A DNA stretch of 64,000 bases from Nocardioides okcheonensis (lineage in GTDB: Bacteria; Actinomycetota; Actinomycetes; Propionibacteriales; Nocardioidaceae), in contig NZ_CP087710.1 in NCBI RefSeq assembly GCF_020991065.1, positions 3,596,001 to 3,660,000 of the forward strand, written 5' to 3'. The number at the start of each line of letters is the position of its first letter. Positions within the stretch are counted from its first letter, which is position 1. The notes beneath the pieces are model-generated. The model made no database searches, was not told where the DNA came from, and saw only the letters and a program-made list of their open reading frames with translations. Positions 1-7,933 of the stretch are shown here, piece after piece. The translations under genes were made by a program, and so were the position numbers.

Positions 1-81
1 ACCGACGACGAGCTCGCCGAGATCGACCGGTACGCCGTCGAGTCGGGGATCAACCTCTGGGCGAAGCAGACCGAGGAGTGA
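1..81 (+). CDS. aldo/keto reductase, C-terminal end only
   Basis: Only the last 26 codons are in the window; the frame ends at TGA 79-81. The peptide has the pattern ELAEIDRYAVESGINLW near its end. This resembles the extreme C-terminus of YghZ-type (L-glyceraldehyde 3-phosphate reductase) aldo/keto reductases, which end in a similar E-L-x-x-I-D ... N-L-W pattern. The next gene starts at GTG 78, inside the stop codon, so the two are probably co-translated. The family call rests on a short tail and is moderate. Confidence 0.5.
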   Translation, partial: TDDELAEIDRYAVESGINLWAKQTEE

Positions 82-1463
82 GCGAGCACGGGGGTCGGGC
101 GACCCGGGTCGTCGTGGTGGGGGCCGACGCGGCCGGGATGTCCGCCGCCCACCAGGCGCTGCGCACCGCGAAGCGGCACGGGCGCGAGCTCGCGGTCACG
201 GTGCTCGAGCGCGGCCACCACACCTCGTACTCTGCCTGCGGCATCCCCTACTGGATGGCCGGCGACGTCGACGACCCGGGCGACCTGGTCGCCCGCAGCG
301 CCCACGAGCACCTCGCGAGCGGGCTCGACCTGCGGATGGGCACCGAGGTGGTCGCGGTCGACACGGGTGCGCGCACCGTGACCACCGCCCACGGCGAGGT
401 GCTCGCCTACGACGAGCTGGTGGTCGCCACGGGTGCTCCCGCGGTGGTGCCGGAGTGGGCGCTGCGCGCGGACGGGACGCCGTACGACGGGGTCGGCACC
501 GTCAAGACCCTCGACGACGGCGGCGCGTGGCTGCGGCGCTTCGAGGAGGCCGGCCCGGGCGCCCGCGTCGTCGTGGTCGGCGCCGGGTACGTCGGGGTGG
601 AGGTCGCCGAGGCGGCGCTGCGCCGCGGGCTCGCGGTGACCGTGCTGACCCGCACCCGCGGGATGGGGATGCTCGAGGACGAGATGTCCGACCGGGTGAA
701 CGCGGCGCTGGTCGGCGCCGGCGTCGACCTCGTGCTCGGCGCCGAGGTGACCGGGCTCGACCTCGACGGCGAGCGCGTGACCGGCGTGCACTGGGACGGG
801 GGCACCCGCGAGGCCGACCTCGTGGTCGTCGCGACCGGCGTCCGGCCCGCGACCGACTTCCTGCGCGGCACCGGCGTGCCGCTCGCCGACGACGGGGCGC
901 TGCGCCCCGACCCGCACGGCCGGGTGGCCGAGCACGTCTGGGCCGCCGGCGACTGCTGCGAGGTGCGTCGCCGGATCGACGACGCGTGGGTGTTCCGCCC
1001 GCTCGGCACCCACGCCAACAAGCACGGCCGCGCGCTCGGCGACAGCCTCGCCGGCGGGTCGCTCGCCTTCGACGGGATGACCGACACGTCGATCACCCGC
1101 TTCGCCGCCGGCGGGCAGTACGTCGAGGTCGCCCGCACCGGCCTGTCCCGCGCCGACGCCGAGGCCGCCGGCCTCGACCCGGTCGTGCTGGTCACCGAGG
1201 GCTCGACCGCCAGCGGCTACATGCCCGAGGCCGACCCGGTGGCGATCTGGGTGATGGCCGACCGCGCCACCCGGCGGCTGCTCGGGGTGCAGCTGGTCGG
1301 TGGTCGCGGCGCGGGCAAGCGGGTCGACGCGGCGGCCGCGGTGCTGTGGCACGGCGGCACCGTCGACGACCTGGCGTGGATGGACCTGGCGTACGCCCCG
1401 CCGTTCGCGACCGCCTGGGACGTGCTGCAGGTCGCGGCGCGGCGGGTGGCGGAGCGGATGTGA
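78..1463 (+). CDS. FAD/NAD(P)-dependent disulfide reductase, CoA-disulfide reductase / NADH oxidase type
   Basis: The 461-residue protein carries an N-terminal FAD-binding strand-loop (RVVVVGADAAGMSAA, residues 10-24). A second dinucleotide fold lies near residue 165 (VVVVGAGYVGVEVAE), and an 'AAGD' flavin-binding motif near residue 295. Residues 51-57 read YSACGIP. This places a single redox Cys (Cys54) where CoA-disulfide reductases and NADH oxidases have theirs, instead of the CxxxxC pair of glutathione-type reductases. The last ~110 residues fit the dimerisation domain. The likely reaction is NAD(P)H-dependent reduction of a low-molecular-weight disulfide or of oxygen in the cytoplasm; the substrate cannot be read. 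The GTG start overlaps the preceding stop. Confidence 0.85.
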   Translation: MSEHGGRATRVVVVGADAAGMSAAHQALRTAKRHGRELAVTVLERGHHTSYSACGIPYWMAGDVDDPGDLVARSAHEHLASGLDLRMGTEVVAVDTGARTVTTAHGEVLAYDELVVATGAPAVVPEWALRADGTPYDGVGTVKTLDDGGAWLRRFEEAGPGARVVVVGAGYVGVEVAEAALRRGLAVTVLTRTRGMGMLEDEMSDRVNAALVGAGVDLVLGAEVTGLDLDGERVTGVHWDGGTREADLVVVATGVRPATDFLRGTGVPLADDGALRPDPHGRVAEHVWAAGDCCEVRRRIDDAWVFRPLGTHANKHGRALGDSLAGGSLAFDGMTDTSITRFAAGGQYVEVARTGLSRADAEAAGLDPVVLVTEGSTASGYMPEADPVAIWVMADRATRRLLGVQLVGGRGAGKRVDAAAAVLWHGGTVDDLAWMDLAYAPPFATAWDVLQVAARRVAERM

Positions 1464-1470
1464 GGGCCTC

Positions 1471-1553
1471 TTCAGCGATCCCCGGCTGACCGGGGATCGC
1501 TGAACTTGTCAGGCCGTGCACGCCCTGACAAGTTCAGCGAGAGCCTGACAAGT
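1471..1553 (+). promoter_or_regulatory. two overlapping, mutually exclusive hairpins plus a third half-copy
   Basis: Hairpin 1 pairs 1471-1485 (TTCAGCGATCCCCGG) with 1490-1504 around a CTGA loop, a perfect 15-bp stem. Hairpin 2 pairs 1498-1513 (CGCTGAACTTGTCAGG) with 1524-1539, a perfect 16-bp stem with a 10-nt loop. The two share 1498-1504, so only one can form fully. CCTGACAAGT recurs at 1544-1553. The element starts 8 nt after the oxidoreductase stop and ends before the next same-strand gene, so it may be a terminator, an attenuator or a dispersed palindromic element. Confidence 0.6.
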
Positions 1554-1591
1554 CGGTGGCGGCGACGACTCACGACGCCCACAATCGCCGG

Positions 1592-2329
1592 ATGGACCTC
1601 GAGATCGTCACCCTCGCCCAGCGCCCCCAGCCGTGGGACGTGTTCTGGGCGATGGAGACGTCGTGGCCGGAGTTCATGAAGCACGACCCGATCGGCAACT
1701 CCTACTACGCCTGCCTCGAGGAGCTCTTCCTCGAGTGCGTGCTGGTGGCCCTCGACGGCGACGGCCGGATCGTCGCCAAGGCGCACAGCGCGCCGTTCCA
1801 GCTCCCCGACGGCGAGCTGCCCGACGCCGGCTGGGACTTCGCGCTGCGCAGCGCGGTGCTGACGCCCGTCTGGGGCGAGACGCCGAACGCGATCACGGCC
1901 GCCGAGATCGCGATCGTCCCGGAGCTCCAGGGGACCGGGCTCTCGAGCGTGATGCTCGCCGCGCTGCGCGACAACGCCGGACGCCTCGGCTACTCCGAGC
2001 TGCTCGCCCCGGTCCGCCCGAACGGCAAGACCGACGTCCACGAGCCGATGGAGACGTACGCCTCCCGCACCCGCGACGACGGGCTGCCGGTCGACCCGTG
2101 GCTGCGCGTCCACGTGCGCGCCGGCGGCCGCATCGACCGGGTCGCGCCGCGCTCGATGGTCATCCCCGGCACGGTCGCGGAGTGGCGGGCGTGGACCGGG
2201 CTGCCGTTCGACACGACCGGACCGGTCGTCGTGCCCGGCGCGCTCGCGCCGGTCATGTGCGACGCCGAGCACGGCACGGCCGTCTACGTCGAGCCCAACG
2301 TGTGGGTCCGGCACCCCACCGGCGCCTGA
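1592..2329 (+). CDS. GNAT-superfamily N-acetyltransferase-like protein
   Basis: The 245-residue protein begins MDLEIVTLAQRPQPWDVFW. Its central part, AEIAIVPELQGTGLSSVML, looks like GNAT motif A (strand 4 followed by the acetyl-CoA pyrophosphate loop). The last ~100 residues, beginning LLAPVRPNGKTDVHEPMETY, are an extension I do not recognise. The start at 1592 is chosen because homology-like sequence begins there; an in-frame start at 1556 would add 12 low-complexity residues and overlap the hairpin region. No Shine-Dalgarno is seen. The gene converges on the Nramp-family gene with a 2-bp gap. The substrate is unknown. Confidence 0.65.
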   Translation: MDLEIVTLAQRPQPWDVFWAMETSWPEFMKHDPIGNSYYACLEELFLECVLVALDGDGRIVAKAHSAPFQLPDGELPDAGWDFALRSAVLTPVWGETPNAITAAEIAIVPELQGTGLSSVMLAALRDNAGRLGYSELLAPVRPNGKTDVHEPMETYASRTRDDGLPVDPWLRVHVRAGGRIDRVAPRSMVIPGTVAEWRAWTGLPFDTTGPVVVPGALAPVMCDAEHGTAVYVEPNVWVRHPTGA

Positions 2330-2340
2330 GCTCAGGCGCC
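2321..2340. terminator. perfect palindrome spanning two convergent stop codons
   Basis: Positions 2321-2330 (GGCGCCTGAG) are the exact inverse of 2331-2340. The palindrome holds the stop codons of both the GNAT-like gene (2327-2329) and the Nramp-family gene (2332-2334). It could act as a very compact bidirectional terminator. It has no loop and no T-tract, so function is uncertain. Confidence 0.4.
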
Positions 2341-3585
2341 CGAGACCGCCTTGCGGACCTCGTTGACGCAGAGCGCGACGAAGGCGAGCGCGATGACGAC
2401 CATGAGCACGTTGGAGTGCAGCTTGTTGCGCCACTCCGCCGGCGTCCGGTCGGTGTTGAGCAGCCACAGCAGCGTGACCGCGAGGAACGGCATGAAGAAC
2501 GCGCCGAGCACGCCGTAGGCCAGGATCAGCCACACCGGCTTGCCGAGGAACATCATCACCATCGGCGGGAAGGTCAGCCACAGGACGTAGGCGCGGTACC
2601 ACTTCCCGCCGGCGCGGGCATCCTCGGCAGGGCCGCCGGTCACGTTGGTCGCGAAGTCGGCGAACATCAGGCTGACGCCGTTCCAGACACCGACCAGCGA
2701 CGACATCGCGGCCGCCCAGAAGCCGAGCAGGAACAGCTTGCCGGCCCACTGCCCGTAGCGGTCCTGCAGCACCACGCCGAGGTCGAGCAGGCCGGCGTCG
2801 CCGCTCTCGATCGCGACGCTGGTGGAGTAGAGCAGCTCGGCGCCGACGACCAGGGTGGCCAGCACGAAGATGCCGGTGACCACGTAGGCGACGGTGTTGT
2901 CGATGCGCATCACCCGCATGTAGGTGGGCGTGGCCCAGCCCTTCTCGCGCAGCCAGTAGCCGTAGGCCGCGAGCGTGATGGTGCCACCGACGCCGCCCGC
3001 GAGGGCGAGGGTGTTGACCAGGCCGCCGTCGGGGATGCGCGGCGCGAGGCCGGTGAGCAGCTCGCCGAGGTTGGGCAGCGTCAGCAGCGCGGCGCCGACC
3101 ATCGTCACGAACATGATCCCGACGAGGGCCGCCAGCACCTTCTCGAAGACGGAGTAGCGCCCGGTCCACACCAGCAGCAGGCCGAGCAGGCCGGACAGGA
3201 TGCCCCACCACGTGGTGGAGAGCCCACCGAGCAGCCCCTGCAGGGCCAGCCCGGTGCCGGCCATCGCGGCGGCGCCGTAGACGAAGCCCCAGATGACGAT
3301 GTACGGCGCGAAGTACCAGGTCGTCCACGCCCCGAGCGAGCGCCAGCCCTCGAAGATCGTGCGGCCGGTCGCGAGCGACCACCGGCCCGCGCCCTCGACG
3401 AGCACGATCTTCATGACGCAGCCCACGACCACGCACCACAGCAGCGTGTAGCCGAACTTCTGGCCGGCGATGAGGGTCGCCACCAGGTCGGCCGCGCCGA
3501 CGCCGGTGGCGGCCACGACGAGGCCGGGCCCGATCACCCGCCATCGGGGGACGGTGGTCTGCTGGTCTCCTGTGGTGGTCGCCAT
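2332..3585 (-). CDS. Nramp-family membrane transporter lacking the canonical metal-site motifs
   Basis: The 417-residue protein has about 11 hydrophobic segments and opens with RVIGPGLVVAATGVGAAD, the Nramp TM1 signature region. Canonical Mn/Fe Nramps have D-P-G-N here; this protein has G-A-A-D. In TM6, where M-P-H-N is expected, it reads TITLAAYGYW. The metal-ligating Asp, Asn, Met and His are therefore absent, so the substrate may not be Mn2+ or Fe2+. The family fold call is fairly sure; the cargo is unknown. I prefer ATG at 3585 because TAGGGT (3598-3593, minus strand) lies 7 nt upstream, a leaderless arrangement. GTG 3594 is possible but would sit within that hexamer. Confidence 0.75.
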   Translation of the reverse strand: MATTTGDQQTTVPRWRVIGPGLVVAATGVGAADLVATLIAGQKFGYTLLWCVVVGCVMKIVLVEGAGRWSLATGRTIFEGWRSLGAWTTWYFAPYIVIWGFVYGAAAMAGTGLALQGLLGGLSTTWWGILSGLLGLLLVWTGRYSVFEKVLAALVGIMFVTMVGAALLTLPNLGELLTGLAPRIPDGGLVNTLALAGGVGGTITLAAYGYWLREKGWATPTYMRVMRIDNTVAYVVTGIFVLATLVVGAELLYSTSVAIESGDAGLLDLGVVLQDRYGQWAGKLFLLGFWAAAMSSLVGVWNGVSLMFADFATNVTGGPAEDARAGGKWYRAYVLWLTFPPMVMMFLGKPVWLILAYGVLGAFFMPFLAVTLLWLLNTDRTPAEWRNKLHSNVLMVVIALAFVALCVNEVRKAVSGA

Positions 3586-3704
3586 GCCCTGCACCCTAAC
3601 CGCGGTCTAGACCATCGGTCTCGTGACGGCACCCCGTCCCTCCTCCGACGGGCGGGCGGGATAACCGGGCGACGGCACGCGTCCGGCTTGCGACACTTCT
3701 CCTC
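3586..3704. promoter_or_regulatory. divergent promoter region with palindrome GGTCTAGACC
   Basis: This 119-bp gap separates the leftward Nramp-family gene from the rightward ABC-F gene. A perfect 10-bp palindrome GGTCTAGACC lies at 3604-3613. It is just upstream of the presumed Nramp -10 hexamer TAGGGT (minus strand 3598-3593), so it falls in the -35/-10 spacer where a repressor could act. The motif does not match the DtxR or Fur consensus sequences I know. No comparable signal was found for the ABC-F gene. Confidence 0.4.
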
Positions 3705-5393
3705 GTGGGACATGTGGACGTGGCAGGGGTCAGGTACGAGCTGCCGGACGGGCGGGTGCTGCTCGACGACGTCAGCTTCCGCGTCGGCGACGGCCAGAAG
3801 GTCGCGCTCGTGGGCGCCAACGGGGCCGGGAAGACGACGCTGCTGCGGATCGTCACCGGCGACCTCACCCCCCACGCGGGCGTGGTCACCCGCTCCGGCG
3901 GGCTCGGCGTGATGCGCCAGTTCGTCGGCCACGGCGGCGGCGACGAGACCGTCCACGACCTGCTGCTGAGCGTGGCGCCGCCCGCCGTGCGCGCGGCGGC
4001 CGAGGCGGTCGACGCCGCCGAGCTGGCGCTCATGGACACCGACGACGAGCGCACCCAGATGGCGTACGCCACCGCCCTGTCCGACTACGCCGACGCCGGC
4101 GGGTACGACGTCGAGGTGACGTGGGACGTGTGCACGACCGCGGCGATGGGGCTGCCCTTCGACCGCGCCCGGCACCGCCTGCTCTCGACCCTGTCGGGCG
4201 GCGAGCAGAAGCGGCTGGTGCTGGAGTACCTGCTGCGCGGGCCCGACCAGGTGCTGCTGCTCGACGAGCCGGACAACTACCTCGACGTGCCCGGCAAGAT
4301 CTGGCTCGAGGGGCGGATCCGCGAGTCGGCCAAGACGATCCTGTTCATCAGCCACGACCGCGAGCTGCTCGACAACACCGCGACCCGCATCGTCACGGTC
4401 GAGCTCGGCAGCGCCGGCAACCTCGTGTGGACCCACCCCGGCGGCTTCGCGAGCTATCACGAGGCGCGCAGCGACCGCTTCGAGCGCTTCGAGGAGATGC
4501 GCCGCCGCTGGGACGAGGAGCACGCCAAGATCAAGGCGCTGGTGCTGCGGCTGAAGATCAAGTCGGAGTACAACGACGGCATGTCCTCGCAGTACCGCGC
4601 GGCGCAGACCCGGCTGAAGAAGTTCGAGGACGCCGGGCCGCCGATCGAGCAGCCGCGCGAGCAGCAGGTGACGATGCGGCTCAAGGGCGGGCGCACGGGC
4701 AAGCGCGCCGTCGTGTGCACCGACCTCGAGCTGACGAACCTGATGAGGCCCTTCGACCTCGAGGTCTGGTACGGCGAGCGCGTGGCCGTGCTGGGCTCCA
4801 ACGGCTCCGGGAAGTCCCACTTCCTGCGCCTGCTGGCAGCGGGCGGCAGCGACCCCGACGTCGAGCACCGGCCGGTCGGCGACCCGCCCGCGCCGGTGGC
4901 GCACACCGGGTCGGCGAAGCTCGGTGCGCGGGTGCGTCCCGGCTGGTTCGTCCAGACCCACGAGCACCCCGAGCTGGTCGGGCGCACGCTGCTGGAGATC
5001 CTGCACCGCGGCGACGGTACCCCCGACGGCCGGGCCGGGATGGGCCGCGAGGCCGCGAGCCGGGTGCTCGACCGCTACGAGCTCGCGCACGCCGGCGAGC
5101 AGCGGTTCGAGTCACTCAGCGGCGGCCAGCAGGCGCGGTTCCAGATCCTGCTGCTCGAGCTCTCCGGGGCGACGCTGCTGCTGCTCGACGAGCCCACCGA
5201 CAACCTCGACGTGCAGTCCGCCGAGGCGCTGGAGGCCGGTCTGGAGGCGTTCGAGGGCACCGTGCTGGCGGTGACCCACGACCGCTGGTTCGCCCGCGGC
5301 TTCGACCGGTTCCTGGTCTACGGCGCCGACGGCGAGGTCTACGAGTCCGACGGCCCGGTCTGGGACGAGGGCCGGGTGGCCCGCACCCGATGA
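3705..5393 (+). CDS. ABC-F family ATPase
   Basis: The 562-residue protein has two ABC cassettes and no membrane segment. Cassette 1 has Walker A GANGAGKT (37-44), signature LSGGE (163-167) and Walker B LLLLDEP-like with D187-E188. Cassette 2 has Walker A GSNGSGKS (364-371), LSGGQ (471-475) and D495-E496 in DEPTDNLD. Between them, residues ~250-320 form a charged helical linker of the ABC-F P-site tip type, with basic runs RLKIKSEYN and QTRLKKFED. Such proteins act on the ribosomal E site as translation factors or antibiotic-protection factors. It is not identifiable as EttA by motif. The GTG start is inferred from MGHVDVAGVRYELPDG; GTG 3714 is an alternative. The stop overlaps the next start (ATGA). 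Confidence 0.85.
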   Translation: MGHVDVAGVRYELPDGRVLLDDVSFRVGDGQKVALVGANGAGKTTLLRIVTGDLTPHAGVVTRSGGLGVMRQFVGHGGGDETVHDLLLSVAPPAVRAAAEAVDAAELALMDTDDERTQMAYATALSDYADAGGYDVEVTWDVCTTAAMGLPFDRARHRLLSTLSGGEQKRLVLEYLLRGPDQVLLLDEPDNYLDVPGKIWLEGRIRESAKTILFISHDRELLDNTATRIVTVELGSAGNLVWTHPGGFASYHEARSDRFERFEEMRRRWDEEHAKIKALVLRLKIKSEYNDGMSSQYRAAQTRLKKFEDAGPPIEQPREQQVTMRLKGGRTGKRAVVCTDLELTNLMRPFDLEVWYGERVAVLGSNGSGKSHFLRLLAAGGSDPDVEHRPVGDPPAPVAHTGSAKLGARVRPGWFVQTHEHPELVGRTLLEILHRGDGTPDGRAGMGREAASRVLDRYELAHAGEQRFESLSGGQQARFQILLLELSGATLLLLDEPTDNLDVQSAEALEAGLEAFEGTVLAVTHDRWFARGFDRFLVYGADGEVYESDGPVWDEGRVARTR

Positions 5394-6442
5394 CCACCCC
5401 GCCGCCGGGCCTGGAGGTCCGCGAGCTCGACGTCCACGACGACGCTGCCTTCGACGCCTGGCACGCCGTCTACGCCGCGGCCGAGCGCCACGACCTCGAC
5501 GACTTCGCGACCGTCTGGCAGGTCGAGGAGCTGCGCGTCGCGATGCGGGCGACGGCCTCGCACAGCTGCTCGGGCGGGTGGTCGGGACACCTCGACGGCG
5601 AGGTCGTGGCGGCCGGGTGGATGCGTACGCCGCTGCTCGACAACCTCGAGCTCGCCGAGGTGGCGGTCCACGTGCTGCCCCACGCCCGCCGCCGCGGCGT
5701 GGGCTCGGCCGTCCTCGACGTGCTCGAGTCCGCCGCGGCCGCCCGCGGCCGTCGGGTGCTGACCGGCCTCTGCGGGTGGCCCTCGGCCGCCGGGCCCGGG
5801 GGCGACGGCGCGTCCGGCCCGTCCTTCGCCCGGGTGCGGGGCTACGACCTCGCGCTGACGGAGGTGCAGCGCGAGCTGTGGCTCCCGGTCGACGACGCGG
5901 TGCTGGCCCGGCTGGCCGACGACGCGGCGCCCGCCCACGCCGCGTACACGCTCCGCTCCTGGGTCGGGCCGGTCCCCGACGACCTGCTCGCGGGCTGGGC
6001 CGCCCTCACGTCGAGCCTGGCGACCGAGGCGCCGACCGGTGACCTCGACCTGGAGCCCGAGGCGGTCAGCACCGAGGCGGTGCGCGAGCGCGAGGCGACC
6101 CTGGTCGCGCAGGGACGCACGAAGCTCAACACCGTGGCCCTGACCGGCGACGGTGAGGTGGTCGCCTACACCGACCTCGCCACGACCGTCCACGAGCCCG
6201 GCCGTGCCTACCAGTGGGGCACCCTCGTCCAGACCGCGCACCGCGGCCACCGCCTCGGGATCGCGGTCAAGGTCGCCAACCTGCGCCTGCTGCAGCGCGA
6301 GCGCCCCGACATCGTCCGCCTGACGACCTACAACGCCGAGGTGAACACCCACATGGTCGCGGTCAACGAGGCGCTGGGCTTCCGGCCGGTCGCGTGGCTC
6401 GGGGACTTCCAGAAGAAGCTGGGCGGTCCTGGCCCTTCCTGA
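5390..6442 (+). CDS. tandem-GNAT acetyltransferase
   Basis: The 350-residue protein holds two GNAT folds. The first (about residues 1-165) has LAEVAVHVLPHARRRGVGSA, with the acetyl-CoA loop RRRGVGSA. The second (about 190-350) has QTAHRGHRLGIAVKVANL and ends in an N-A-E-V-N-x-H-M-x-A-V-N-x-A-L-G-F block. The same architecture and C-terminal block occur in the protein at 29421-30416, so the two are paralogues. The ATG start overlaps the ABC-F stop by ATGA, implying translational coupling. MshD also has two GNAT domains, but nothing here identifies this protein as mycothiol synthase. The substrate is unknown. Confidence 0.75.
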   Translation: MTTPPPGLEVRELDVHDDAAFDAWHAVYAAAERHDLDDFATVWQVEELRVAMRATASHSCSGGWSGHLDGEVVAAGWMRTPLLDNLELAEVAVHVLPHARRRGVGSAVLDVLESAAAARGRRVLTGLCGWPSAAGPGGDGASGPSFARVRGYDLALTEVQRELWLPVDDAVLARLADDAAPAHAAYTLRSWVGPVPDDLLAGWAALTSSLATEAPTGDLDLEPEAVSTEAVREREATLVAQGRTKLNTVALTGDGEVVAYTDLATTVHEPGRAYQWGTLVQTAHRGHRLGIAVKVANLRLLQRERPDIVRLTTYNAEVNTHMVAVNEALGFRPVAWLGDFQKKLGGPGPS

Positions 6443-7070
6443 CGTAGAGGGCGATCATCGTCCCGGCCACCACCCCGTTGAGCAGGTGCCAGCCGAAGTG
6501 GGTGCCGAGCGGCAGCGCGGCGCACAGCTCGCGGTCGACGGTGCGGAAGCCCAGGGAGACCACGAAGACCGCCGCGATCGCGAGCAGGGCGCGGGACGAG
6601 CGACGGTCCTCGCGCGCCGTCAACGCGGCCATCGCGGCCATGGCCACCGGGACGGTGGCGTAGCCGATCGAGCCGTTGAGGGTGAGGCCGAGCGTCCGCC
6701 CGGCGGCGATCGTGGCCGCGGTCACCGCCACGAACCCGGCCGCCGCCGCCAGCCCGACCCAGACCGGCGCCCGGAGGAACCGCACGACCGCCAGGACGAG
6801 GAAGAGCAGCACGAACACGCGGATCGGCCACACGTCGGCGTGCATCGACCACCGGGTCGCGAGCGTGTGGAAGAGGTACGACCCGACACCGATGCTGCCT
6901 GCGCACACCGCCAGCAGCAGCGCCGACCGGTCACCGGCTCGTCGTGCCATGCGTGCGGTGACGACCGCGGCCACGACGAACGACAGGTTGGTCAGGGCGT
7001 TCACGGGCTCCGACCAGAAGGACGGGTCGGTGCGCTCGCAGTAGCCGTCGATGCTCTCGGTCCAGGACAC
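6363..7070 (-). CDS. alkaline-ceramidase-like membrane hydrolase (CREST superfamily)
   Basis: The 235-residue protein has about seven hydrophobic segments. The residues that define the ceramidase family are all present: Cys11-Glu12 in GYCERTD, EPVNALTNLSF (21-31), Ser64 and His68 in GSYLFH, Asp79 in HADVWP, and His191 and His195 in HFGWH. In human ACER3 the three His are zinc ligands and Ser/Asp are catalytic. I infer a Zn-dependent membrane amidase or hydrolase; ceramide itself may not be the substrate in this bacterium. GTG 7070 is preferred because TACCCT (7082-7077, minus strand) precedes it by 6 nt; GTG 7076 is possible. Its 3' end overlaps the convergent GNAT gene by 80 bp. Confidence 0.75.
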   Translation of the reverse strand: MSWTESIDGYCERTDPSFWSEPVNALTNLSFVVAAVVTARMARRAGDRSALLLAVCAGSIGVGSYLFHTLATRWSMHADVWPIRVFVLLFLVLAVVRFLRAPVWVGLAAAAGFVAVTAATIAAGRTLGLTLNGSIGYATVPVAMAAMAALTAREDRRSSRALLAIAAVFVVSLGFRTVDRELCAALPLGTHFGWHLLNGVVAGTMIALYVRKGQDRPASSGSPRATRPAGSPAPR

Positions 7071-7140
7071 CGGCACAGGGTAGGGGCGGCCCCGTCGGCC
7101 ACGGCAGCCGTCGACCGCAGTGTCGTGCTGCAATGGCGCC

Positions 7141-7926
7141 ATGACGACCCGACGCGGCCTGTTCGTGGCCCCCTTCGACGCCCTCGCCGACCCGCGCGTG
7201 GTGGGCGACCTCGCGGTCGCGGCGGAACGGGCCGGCTGGGACGGCTTCTTCCTCTGGGACCACCTGCAGTACGGCGACCGGGTCACCGACCTCGCTGACG
7301 TGTGGACCTGCTGCGCCGTGGTGGCCGACCGCACCGAGCGGATGCTGCTCGGCCCGATGGTGACCCCGCTGCCGCGCCGACGGCCGCAGGTGCTGGCGCA
7401 GCAGGCGGCGAGCCTGGCCGTGCTGTCCGGCGGCCGGTTCGTGCTCGGGCTGGGGATCGGCGACGACTGGGTGGGGGAGTTCGGCGGCTACGGCGACGAG
7501 ACCGACCCGAAGGTCCGCGGGCGGATGCTCGACGAGGGGCTCGCCGTCCTCGCCGGCCTGCTCGGCGACGGGGAGGTCGACCACGACGGTGAGCACTACG
7601 CGGCGCGCGGCGTGCGCGGGCGGTCGGCGCCCGACGTGCCGGTGTGGCTGGCCGGACGGTTCGGCAACCGTGCCCCGCTGCGGCGCGCGGCCCGCCACGA
7701 CGGCTTCTTCGTCATCGGGCTCGGCGGGCCGGACCACCTCGACCGGGTCGCGGCCGACCTCGCGGCGCACGACCCCGCTCCCGGGTTCGACCTCGTGGTC
7801 GACCTGCAGCCCGACCAGGACCCGGCGCCGTGGCTCGACCGCGGCGCGTCGTGGGTGCTCACGCGGGTCGGCCCCCACGACCTCGAGCTCGACGACGTAC
7901 GTCGCCTGGTCGACGCCGGTCCCTGA
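7141..7926 (+). CDS. LLM-class flavin-dependent oxidoreductase (probably F420)
   Basis: The 261-residue protein has the luciferase-like barrel order: GLFVAPFDALADP, then AAERAGWDGFFLWDH, then RMLLGPMVTPLPRRRPQVLA, and RFVLGLGIGDDW near residue 100. These match bacterial LLM oxidoreductases, which in actinobacteria usually bind F420 (or FMN). At 261 residues it is slightly short for the class. It is divergent from the ceramidase-like gene with a 70-bp gap. The ATG at 7141 is preceded only by a weak hexamer TGCAAT (7129-7134). The substrate is unknown. Confidence 0.8.
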   Translation: MTTRRGLFVAPFDALADPRVVGDLAVAAERAGWDGFFLWDHLQYGDRVTDLADVWTCCAVVADRTERMLLGPMVTPLPRRRPQVLAQQAASLAVLSGGRFVLGLGIGDDWVGEFGGYGDETDPKVRGRMLDEGLAVLAGLLGDGEVDHDGEHYAARGVRGRSAPDVPVWLAGRFGNRAPLRRAARHDGFFVIGLGGPDHLDRVAADLAAHDPAPGFDLVVDLQPDQDPAPWLDRGASWVLTRVGPHDLELDDVRRLVDAGP

Positions 7927-7933
7927 CCGTCGC

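Noticed and set aside
5390..6442. Mycothiol synthase MshD, because of two GNAT domains and mycothiol use
   Set aside because: The C-terminal signature is shared with a second paralogue in the window and no MshD-specific motif was recognised.
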